Assembly: GCA_007128045.1 (NCBI GenBank)
Contig: SKYG01000199.1
Location: 1-15,169, forward strand
DNA from: Bacteroidales bacterium
GTDB taxonomy: Bacteria; Bacteroidota; Bacteroidia; Bacteroidales; UBA7960
Direction: 5' to 3'
DNA length: 15,169 nt
The notes below the pieces were generated by a model, which saw nothing but the letters and a program-made list of their open reading frames with translations, did no database searches and was not told where the DNA came from. Shown one piece after another: positions 6,470 to 12,578 of this stretch. Each line of letters begins with the position of its first letter. Position 1 is the stretch's first letter. Made by a program: the position numbers and the translations under genes.

Positions 6470-7648
6470 ATGAAAAGAAGCAGGGTTGTACCCGTATTTA
6501 TTTTATTTCTGATCCTGGTGGTGGCAATAAGCTTGGTTGTTCGCCTTGTCATATTGCCCCACATAGGGGAACTGCTGCCTGGAAAAGACAAAGAGGAACC
6601 GGTTGTTGGTATACCGGGTGAAGAGGTTCTCGACCCGGACAGCATCACCGCCTTCATTGACCCTGTGTATAAGGTGCATTTCATCGATGTCGGGCAGGGC
6701 GATGCCATTCTCATACAAACTCCTTCAAAAAATGTGCTGGTAGATGGTGGTGAACGAAGAGGTGGTGTGGTGGATTACCTCCTGGATCTTACAATTGATA
6801 CACTTCATTTGTTGATATCTACCCATCCACATGCTGATCATATCGGCGCGTTGCCTGATGTGCTCACAAAGTTTGCCGTTCTGGAGGTAATCGATCCTGG
6901 TGTGGTGCATACCACCAATTTGTTTACAAGGTATTTAAAAACCATTGATAGCCTGGAAATACCATTTGTTGTTGGGCGGGCAGGAATGAAAAGAGACCTG
7001 CATGACCATGCCTATATGGAATTGTTACATCCTGTCGACCCTACTGAAAAGCATCTGAACGATGCTTCCATAGTAGTGATGTTGGTGCTGGAACAGGTAA
7101 CGGTGTTGTTGACAGGAGATATTGAGAAAAGAAGTGAAGCAGAGATTCTATCCCGCTATCCAGACATACAAAGCAATGTGTTGAAGGTGGCACATCATGG
7201 CAGCATCACAAGCTCTTCAGATGATTTTCTGAAAGCTGTATCACCAGAGGTGTCGGTCATATTTTGCAAGGCAGACAATAATTACGGTTTCCCACATGAT
7301 CAGACACTGAGCCTATTGTCATCTGTCAAGTCAAAGATATTGCGAACCGACATTTGCGGCACTATCATTATGGCAACTGATGGCGATGCCTGTTTCTGGA
7401 CAACGGAAAAGGATGGCAGCTTTGTAATCCCTGAACATAGTAACGATGCCGGATCGCCTGTTGATGTCAACTCTGCATCCATTGATGAACTTACACGTAT
7501 TATTCACATTGGGCCATCCCGGGCACAGCAACTGGTGACCCTCAGACCAATACATTTATTGGATGATTTACTTTACATACAGGGCATAGATGAGAAACGA
7601 CTTGATGATATCAAACGACAGAACATAGCATTTGTTAACCAACCATGA
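6470..7648 (+). CDS. membrane-anchored ComEC-like metallo-beta-lactamase with C-terminal ComEA-like helix-hairpin-helix
   Basis: From the ATG at 6470 the protein has 392 residues. Residues 1-6 are basic and 7-30 form one membrane segment, so by the positive-inside rule the rest should face the periplasm. Residues about 68-310 are the metallo-beta-lactamase domain found at the end of ComEC/Rec2: HFIDVGQGDAIL, VDGG, THPHADHIG with ligands H119, H121, D123 and H124, TGDIE with D217, and AHHGS with H242-H243. Residues 332-385 form a helix-hairpin-helix DNA-binding unit (DVNSASIDELTRIIHIG, then a second hairpin). The ComEC pore domain is absent. Likely role: extracytoplasmic nuclease or phosphodiesterase acting on DNA, tied to uptake or degradation; this is inferred. 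GTG at 6467 is an alternative start. A DUF3006 gene follows after 6 bases. Confidence 0.85.
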   Translation: MKRSRVVPVFILFLILVVAISLVVRLVILPHIGELLPGKDKEEPVVGIPGEEVLDPDSITAFIDPVYKVHFIDVGQGDAILIQTPSKNVLVDGGERRGGVVDYLLDLTIDTLHLLISTHPHADHIGALPDVLTKFAVLEVIDPGVVHTTNLFTRYLKTIDSLEIPFVVGRAGMKRDLHDHAYMELLHPVDPTEKHLNDASIVVMLVLEQVTVLLTGDIEKRSEAEILSRYPDIQSNVLKVAHHGSITSSSDDFLKAVSPEVSVIFCKADNNYGFPHDQTLSLLSSVKSKILRTDICGTIIMATDGDACFWTTEKDGSFVIPEHSNDAGSPVDVNSASIDELTRIIHIGPSRAQQLVTLRPIHLLDDLLYIQGIDEKRLDDIKRQNIAFVNQP

Positions 7649-7654
7649 TTATTT

Positions 7655-7894
7655 ATGAAGGCAGTTATTGACAGAATTGAAAACGAGACAGCCGTTATCC
7701 TGTTCGGTGATGATGAGGTAGTTCTGGATGTGCCATTACACCACCTTCCGGATGACGTCACAGAAGGAACATGGCTCCGGGTCGATTTTCTTATTGATGA
7801 ACATACAACCAGTGACCGCATCCGAAAAAATAAATTTCTTCTCGAAAAGTTGATCAGAAAGGGCAGAGCCGGACAGAAAGATGCTGACCAATAG
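7655..7894 (+). CDS. DUF3006 family small protein
   Basis: This 79-residue soluble, charged protein has the family's shape: MKAVIDRIENETAVILF at the start, a short strand pair around VVLDVPLHHLP, TEGTWLRVDFLIDE in the middle, and a basic helical tail with repeated K/R to the end. DUF3006 proteins have no known activity, but in Firmicutes they are often encoded next to ComEC-like metallo-beta-lactamases, exactly the arrangement here. It has no signal peptide, so it should be cytoplasmic while its partner's catalytic domain is probably outside. The ATG at 7655 follows the upstream TGA by 6 bases and no promoter motif lies between, so the two genes are one operon. Confidence 0.85.
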   Translation: MKAVIDRIENETAVILFGDDEVVLDVPLHHLPDDVTEGTWLRVDFLIDEHTTSDRIRKNKFLLEKLIRKGRAGQKDADQ

Positions 7895-7913
7895 CAGGAA
7901 AGCTATCGGGTAC

Positions 7914-7927
7914 CAAACAATTGTTTG
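7914..7927. repeat. 14-bp perfect palindrome after the DUF3006 gene
   Basis: CAAACAATTGTTTG is its own reverse complement, with no loop, which suits a dimeric DNA-binding protein better than an RNA hairpin. It starts 20 bases after the DUF3006 stop and is about 107 bases upstream of the next promoter-like motif. A smaller dyad, ATAGC/GCTAT at 7891-7906, overlaps the stop codon. Confidence 0.3.
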
Positions 7928-7979
7928 TTGAAGAGGATGAACCATCCGTGACCGACTTATTTAGAATGAATAAAAATTT

Positions 7980-8015
7980 AAATTCATCCCATAAATTGAT
8001 GATGAATTTCTTTTT
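7980..8015 (+). terminator. intrinsic terminator-like hairpin ending the ComEC-like/DUF3006 operon
   Basis: AAATTCATC at 7980-7988 and GATGAATTT at 8001-8009 are perfect 9-bp arms around a 12-base loop, followed by C and TTTTT at 8011-8015. The stem is AT-rich, as intrinsic terminators in low-GC Bacteroidota often are. It ends before the promoter-like motif at 8034 and separates this operon from the cytochrome gene. Confidence 0.5.
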
Positions 8016-8033
8016 ATAAGCAAATTAAGGTGG

Positions 8034-8041
8034 TAACTTTG
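8034..8041 (+). promoter_or_regulatory. candidate -7 promoter element (TAACTTTG) for the di-heme protein gene
   Basis: TAACTTTG matches TAnnTTTG and is identical to the nadA copy. Expected transcription start is about 8048, with a leader of about 31 bases to the ATG at 8079. No TTTG is seen at -33. Confidence 0.45.
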
Positions 8042-8078
8042 AACGAGTAGCGTTTAAGTATATATCAAACATACCAAG

Positions 8079-10235
8079 ATGAGAACCAGGAAGATGTCAA
8101 TTAAACCATGGTTGCGTCCAAGGCTGATCCTAATGTATAGCGGATTGCTCGTTGTTGTCTTTATGATGTGTGGGCGTTTATCAGATGAAGGAAATGAAAC
8201 CATCGCAGAACTAAGAGAATTTGGTCTTAACCCTGAGCTGATCAGCGCGGAGGATTTTTTGTTGGGAAAAGTCCCTTTAAATTTCGAGCAGCGGTCGGGC
8301 GCTCCTTACAAACCCAGTTTTAATGAGGAACCCAGCATTCCCCCACAATGTTGGATAGAAACTGGCTATGGTACCCAAAATGCCTGCAAGTATTGTCATA
8401 CTGATTACCTTAGCTCTATCAGGCATGGCAATGCCTTCCCGATTGGTTATCAGCAGATATTGTATAGCTTTCCCAGTCCCGGACTGAATCAGATACTCTG
8501 GCAAAATATCATTCACCCTCAACATATTGAGGAACGACTAAAGGCTGAGGGTGTTCAAATTCCTGATATCAATGATGTGGATTATATAAGGCAGGACAAT
8601 TGGCGTCCTGCTTTTTCATTGGCACGATCAAACGGAAATGATGACTGGGTGAATGTTGATGACATCCAGAGTGATTGGGCTTTGTTCCCGGCACTCAACC
8701 CGGATCATCTTTTTCCCTTTTCAGACATAGACCCCACAAGAGGTGGCACCCATGGATATATTGACCAGGAAGGCTTTGTGAAAGATCAGTCTGATGAATA
8801 TACCGGATGGAGAGCCATTAACTTCTTCCCATACGCCATATTTACGCCGCTTACGGGAAGTGTATCGGGAATATATATTCGCCTCCCCAAAGAGTTTTAC
8901 TCTGTTGATGGGGCGATCAACATAGATATTTATAAGCAAAACCTCAACATACTTGAAAAAAATATCAAAAATCAGGGACCTGACGAAAAATACTATGTAG
9001 GCGACGCCTCACATACTGCTGTAAAGAAAGGATTCTATCCTGTTGGTACAGAGTTTGCCCACCCATTACACTATGTTGATCTTAAGGCAGATGGAGGTGC
9101 TGGAAGAAACCTTATGGCAGTATCTGACAGGGGAACCTTTGACTATTCCTTTCCAGGCACCAGATCTAAAAGAGTGAAAGAGATACGCTACATGTATAAA
9201 TGGAAGGATGTTGATCTGGATGATATTGCAATGGATGACCACGAGGATGAAGGGTTTGGAGAGTTCGTGGGTAAGGAAGGTCAGGGATGGGTGGATAATG
9301 AAGGGGGCTGGATACTATCTGCCTATATAGAAGACCGTTATGGTAACTTACGGCCTCAAACTACCGAAGAACTTGCACAGTGTATTGGTTGCCATGGAAA
9401 TGTCGGCAACACGGTTGATGCAGTATGGTCCTTTCAACGAAAATTGCCTGGTATGCTGGGGTGGCGTGAGATGGATTACGGCGCTTACAAAGCATCAGAC
9501 CCCAGGTTTACACGCTTGCAGGATTATCTGCATGAGAATAGTGGGATGGGTGAGCTGGGTTATTTTTATTATACGGTGGTTGGTGCCGACCTCTATGGCA
9601 TTATGCCTGAAGAAGTAAAAACACACATACTGCACTACAGCCGGATGAATAAACTTGACAATGAACTCGGCCTGTTACTTCCGCTCGAACTATTGTTTGA
9701 TGACGAACAATTAAAGAACCTGGGTCAGAATGAGCGCAAAGCAATCCTGCTTGAAAGGCAGAAGGTAATGCGGCGCTATGCTCAAGATGCAGCATATCTC
9801 TATCAGCATACTGATGGAGAAGCATATATCAGGGGAGCCCTGTTATACCCATCCGGACAAACCATGAAAAATAATATTCAGCTATACCGGAAAATAGTGT
9901 TAGACCAAAGCTATAATCTCGGCAAGGATGTGTTTGGTACTGAACCGGAACATATTCCTTTTACGTTCCGTTCTGATGGAAAGGGATTAGACGCCGCCGG
10001 CAGCCCAATTCCGGTCGGAGCGGTTATCACCAGCAGACCCTACAATGAGGAGGGCGAAGGCTACACACCCACCGGCCTGGTTGCTGTTAATGATGATGGC
10101 GATCCCATAGACAGTAACGGAAATCCCGTCGGAGCTGAGTATTACCGTGCCGTAGGCCATGTGTCGAAAGGAGGCACCTTTGATATGATGTATAATCCCA
10201 TTTTAAGTGACCGACCTTTCAGACCATCCCGATAA
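8079..10235 (+). CDS. large exported di-heme c-type cytochrome of unknown family
   Basis: The protein has 718 residues. A basic N-terminus (1-15) is followed by a hydrophobic segment (about 16-30) and C31. FMMC is a poor lipobox, so either an uncleaved anchor or an atypical lipoprotein is possible; both put the rest outside the cytoplasm. Two heme c sites are visible: CKYCH at 103-107 and CIGCH at 435-439. They are separated by some 330 residues of acidic, aromatic-rich sequence with W/Y/D clusters (for example NPDHLFPFSDIDPTRGGTHG), so this is not a short cytochrome fusion. A Tyr- or Trp-based catalytic site cannot be told. I do not recognise the family and assign no reaction; electron transfer at the envelope is the minimum inference. 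C91 is a further cysteine near the first heme. The MFS gene follows 47 bases after the stop. An alternative ATG lies at 8094. Confidence 0.8.
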   Translation: MRTRKMSIKPWLRPRLILMYSGLLVVVFMMCGRLSDEGNETIAELREFGLNPELISAEDFLLGKVPLNFEQRSGAPYKPSFNEEPSIPPQCWIETGYGTQNACKYCHTDYLSSIRHGNAFPIGYQQILYSFPSPGLNQILWQNIIHPQHIEERLKAEGVQIPDINDVDYIRQDNWRPAFSLARSNGNDDWVNVDDIQSDWALFPALNPDHLFPFSDIDPTRGGTHGYIDQEGFVKDQSDEYTGWRAINFFPYAIFTPLTGSVSGIYIRLPKEFYSVDGAINIDIYKQNLNILEKNIKNQGPDEKYYVGDASHTAVKKGFYPVGTEFAHPLHYVDLKADGGAGRNLMAVSDRGTFDYSFPGTRSKRVKEIRYMYKWKDVDLDDIAMDDHEDEGFGEFVGKEGQGWVDNEGGWILSAYIEDRYGNLRPQTTEELAQCIGCHGNVGNTVDAVWSFQRKLPGMLGWREMDYGAYKASDPRFTRLQDYLHENSGMGELGYFYYTVVGADLYGIMPEEVKTHILHYSRMNKLDNELGLLLPLELLFDDEQLKNLGQNERKAILLERQKVMRRYAQDAAYLYQHTDGEAYIRGALLYPSGQTMKNNIQLYRKIVLDQSYNLGKDVFGTEPEHIPFTFRSDGKGLDAAGSPIPVGAVITSRPYNEEGEGYTPTGLVAVNDDGDPIDSNGNPVGAEYYRAVGHVSKGGTFDMMYNPILSDRPFRPSR

Positions 10236-10250
10236 TTTTATCATATTGAC

Positions 10251-10258
10251 TATCTTTG
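10251..10258 (+). promoter_or_regulatory. candidate -7 promoter element (TATCTTTG) overlapping the first possible MFS start codon
   Basis: TATCTTTG matches TAnnTTTG and is the same octamer as the nucleotidyltransferase copy. It contains the TTG at 10256 that is the first possible start of the MFS frame. If the promoter is used, transcription begins near 10264 and that TTG is not in the message, leaving GTG 10283 as the likely start. No TTTG is seen at -33. Confidence 0.4.
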
Positions 10259-10282
10259 CACCGGAATGATAAATCCCGGCCT

Positions 10283-11521
10283 GTGAATTATTTTCAATTG
10301 TTTTCTGCAAATAAGAAGATACTCTTATTTGGTCTATTGCTCGTATTCTTTTCCAGCTTTGGGCAAACCTTTGTTCTTTCTCTGTATATCCCTTGGTTTT
10401 TAGAGAGCTTTGAGATCAGTCAAAGTTTTTTTAGTGGGATGTATGCCCTTGCAACTTTGCTCAGTGCCTCTGTATTAATCGTCGTAGGCCAAAAGATAGA
10501 TTATGTTCCTCTGAAAGGATTCTCCCTGTTTGCCATTATTGGTATGATAGCTGCTTCCCTGGTGGCTGCTCTCTCGTATCATGTCTTCATGCTGTTCGTT
10601 GCCTTGTTTATGCTTCGTTTTTTTGGTCAGGGGCTGTTAAGTCATACCGCGATGACCACCATGAGTCGCTATTTCAAAAAGGCCAGGGGGAAAGCCCTTA
10701 GTATTGCCTATCTGGGATTTCCAGCAGGAGAAGGATTACTGCCTGTACTGGTGGTTAGTCTGATCATGGTCATAGGATGGCGGGAGACATTCGGAGTCAC
10801 TGCATTGTTAATGATCATTATTTTGTTGCCATTGGCCGTGTTTTTATTGAAGGGCGTGTCGATAGAACATATTGTTGAAGAAACCGATAAAACTGTTTAT
10901 AAACAACGTATTGATAATCCCGAAGAAGCCAGGATATGGAGAAAAAGAGAGGTGTTAAATCATCCGTTATTCTACCTGTATGCACCCACTGTTTTTCTTA
11001 TAGGGTTTCTTCAGACCGCGTTATTCTTCTTTCAAACTTTTATAGCTGCCGAGAAAGGTTGGAGTGTTGAATGGATGGCAGGTAGTATTATGGCCTACGC
11101 CATTGCATCTTCCATGTTATCTATTGGTGCAGGGCCACTGATTGATCGCTTCTCTGCCAGCAGAATATTTCCCTTTATTCTGATACCATTGTCTTTCGGA
11201 TTACTGGTTCTAAGCTATGCCTCACACCCTTTTCTTACACCGGTGTTCTGGCTTTTAATTGGTGTGTCAGGGGGAGTCAGTTCACCTGTGTCATCATCAC
11301 TCTACGCAGAAACCTTTGGAACCAAAAGCCTTGGAACTGTGAGAAGCCTGTTTACGTTCGTTATGGTGATGAGTACAGCATTGGGCCCCATAGTGTATAG
11401 TTTGTTGCTGGACAGGGGGTTGACCTTTATGGCGATCCATTGGGGTGTGATCGTTGTAATCATGCTGAATGTGGTGTTTATTCTGGCCTTGTCAAGATCA
11501 TTCAGATCAAAAGGGAAATGA
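10283..11521 (+). CDS. MFS transporter
   Basis: This is an inner-membrane protein of 12 predicted hydrophobic segments in two halves of six, with a cytoplasmic loop about 170-210 residues in (HIVEETDKTVYKQRIDNPEEARIWRKREV). The segment MSRYFKKARGKALSIAYLGFP fits the R-x-x-x-x-RG loop motif of MFS proteins related to monocarboxylate or oxalate/formate antiporters; the substrate cannot be told. There is no ATG near the N-terminus: the frame opens after TGA 10247-10249 and offers TTG 10256 (421 residues), GTG 10283 (412) or TTG 10298. I prefer GTG 10283 because a promoter-like motif overlaps 10256. The gene runs in the same direction as the di-heme protein gene, so co-function is possible but untested, and converges on the YitT gene with 30 bases between stops and no hairpin there. 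Confidence 0.88.
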   Translation: MNYFQLFSANKKILLFGLLLVFFSSFGQTFVLSLYIPWFLESFEISQSFFSGMYALATLLSASVLIVVGQKIDYVPLKGFSLFAIIGMIAASLVAALSYHVFMLFVALFMLRFFGQGLLSHTAMTTMSRYFKKARGKALSIAYLGFPAGEGLLPVLVVSLIMVIGWRETFGVTALLMIIILLPLAVFLLKGVSIEHIVEETDKTVYKQRIDNPEEARIWRKREVLNHPLFYLYAPTVFLIGFLQTALFFFQTFIAAEKGWSVEWMAGSIMAYAIASSMLSIGAGPLIDRFSASRIFPFILIPLSFGLLVLSYASHPFLTPVFWLLIGVSGGVSSPVSSSLYAETFGTKSLGTVRSLFTFVMVMSTALGPIVYSLLLDRGLTFMAIHWGVIVVIMLNVVFILALSRSFRSKGK

Positions 11522-11551
11522 CCTCGCTGAGAAAAACAGCATTCTACTCAT

Positions 11552-12445
11552 TTAATCATTTACCTTGTCATGTAAAGACCTGAATCCTTTACCGAGGATC
11601 TCTGTAGCATCAATGACCGTTACAAATGCGTCAGGATCAATCTGATGGATAAAATCCTGAAGCATAGCAACTTCTCTGCGGGTAACGTTTACAAAAATGA
11701 TCTTTTTGTCTGCATTATTATACATCCCTTTGCCTTCCAGATACGTACCCCCCCTGTTCAGGTCTTTCATTATTTTTGTTCCAATCTCCTTAAATTTATC
11801 CGAAACGATAAATAATGTTTTTTCGTACGAAACACCTTCAAGAACTCCGTCAACCACCTTCCCTGTAATAAAGATTACGATCCATGAGTATAATGGGATG
11901 GTCCAGTCGCCGAATGCAACCAAACCAACCAGGACGATCACAGAATCGGCAATCATCAGCGCCTGACCTACTGGGATGCGCATATATTTGGCCATTATCA
12001 TGGCCACGATGCTTGTTCCACCAGAGGTTGCGCGTGATTTGAATATAAGCCCAAGGCCAAACCCCACAAGCACCCCTCCAAAAATGCCCGATAATAGCAT
12101 ATCGTCCGGAACCAGCGGCATATCGCCCCAGAGCCAGGTAAGACCGTCAATAAAAACAGATGCCAGAACAAAACCAACAATGGTTTTTACGCCAAAACGT
12201 GGTCCCAGTATTCGTACCCCGATGATGGTCAATGGTATATTGAATGCCAGCCCTGTTAACCCTATGGGTATGCCTACAAGATGATGAAGTACTATACCGA
12301 TTCCATAGACGCCACCTGGTACGATCTTATTGGGTGCAATAAAAAAAACGAATCCAGCTGCCATGATCAGTGCGCCAAGCGTAATCAGGAAGTATGAGAT
12401 GAACCACTTGCGCGAGAATACTTTTTCTTTGGAAACAAAGGTCAT
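11552..12445 (-). CDS. YitT family membrane protein (DUF161 plus DUF2179)
   Basis: The 297-residue inner-membrane protein has about five to six hydrophobic segments in residues 15-200, with the family phrases FFIAPNKIVPGGVYGIGIVLHH, GFGLGLIFKSRATSGGTSIVA and VGQALMIADSVIVL, followed by a soluble C-terminal DUF2179 domain from about 203 to 285 (FIVSDKFKEIGTKIMKDLNRG, GTYLEGKGMY, VNVTRREVAMLQDFI, DPDAFVTVIDATEILGKGF). The DUF2179 fold is ACT-like and may sense a ligand; the transport substrate, if any, is not known. The start is ATG at 12445-12443, without a Shine-Dalgarno. The gene diverges from purH across a compact region with two promoter-like elements and an inverted repeat. Confidence 0.92.
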   Translation of the reverse strand: MTFVSKEKVFSRKWFISYFLITLGALIMAAGFVFFIAPNKIVPGGVYGIGIVLHHLVGIPIGLTGLAFNIPLTIIGVRILGPRFGVKTIVGFVLASVFIDGLTWLWGDMPLVPDDMLLSGIFGGVLVGFGLGLIFKSRATSGGTSIVAMIMAKYMRIPVGQALMIADSVIVLVGLVAFGDWTIPLYSWIVIFITGKVVDGVLEGVSYEKTLFIVSDKFKEIGTKIMKDLNRGGTYLEGKGMYNNADKKIIFVNVTRREVAMLQDFIHQIDPDAFVTVIDATEILGKGFRSLHDKVND

Positions 12446-12459
12446 TTCAGGAAAATTTA

Positions 12460-12497
12460 GATTAACTTCGTGAGAATTTCTGGCGGCAAAGTTAATC
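12460..12497. promoter_or_regulatory. 9-bp inverted repeat overlapping the yitT-family promoter (candidate operator)
   Basis: GATTAACTT at 12460-12468 and AAGTTAATC at 12489-12497 are perfect inverted arms 20 bases apart. The second arm covers most of the minus-strand -7 element (12487-12494); the first would lie in the leader. Arm centres are 29 bases apart, close to three helical turns. This is a plausible regulator site, or a chance match. Confidence 0.35.
12487..12494 (-). promoter_or_regulatory. candidate -7 promoter element (TAACTTTG) for the YitT-family gene
   Basis: On the minus strand, 12494-12487 reads TAACTTTG, matching TAnnTTTG. Transcription would start near 12480, about 35 bases before the ATG. 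No -33 TTTG is seen. Confidence 0.45.
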
Positions 12498-12530
12498 AGA
12501 TTTTATTCATCATGAGATTATTGGAATTTG

Positions 12531-12538
12531 TATTTTTG
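12531..12538 (+). promoter_or_regulatory. candidate -7 promoter element (TATTTTTG) for purH-mreB
   Basis: TATTTTTG matches TAnnTTTG. Expected transcription start is about 12545, giving a leader of about 34 bases. The Shine-Dalgarno-like AAAAGG at 12562-12567 is 11 bases before the ATG at 12579, which supports that start over TTG 12570. No motif of this kind precedes mreB. Confidence 0.5.
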
Positions 12539-12578
12539 CAGTGATATTGTCTACTGCTACTAAAAGGTCTTGCACAAA

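Noticed and set aside
6470..7648. Canonical competence gene comEC
   Set aside because: The multi-helix channel domain and N-terminal OB domain of ComEC are missing and there is only one membrane segment, so the name comEC is not justified.
7921..8019. Short frame (TTG 7921 or ATG 7966 to TAA 8019) after the DUF3006 gene
   Set aside because: It runs through the palindrome and the terminator-like hairpin, and its composition looks like chance AT-rich sequence.
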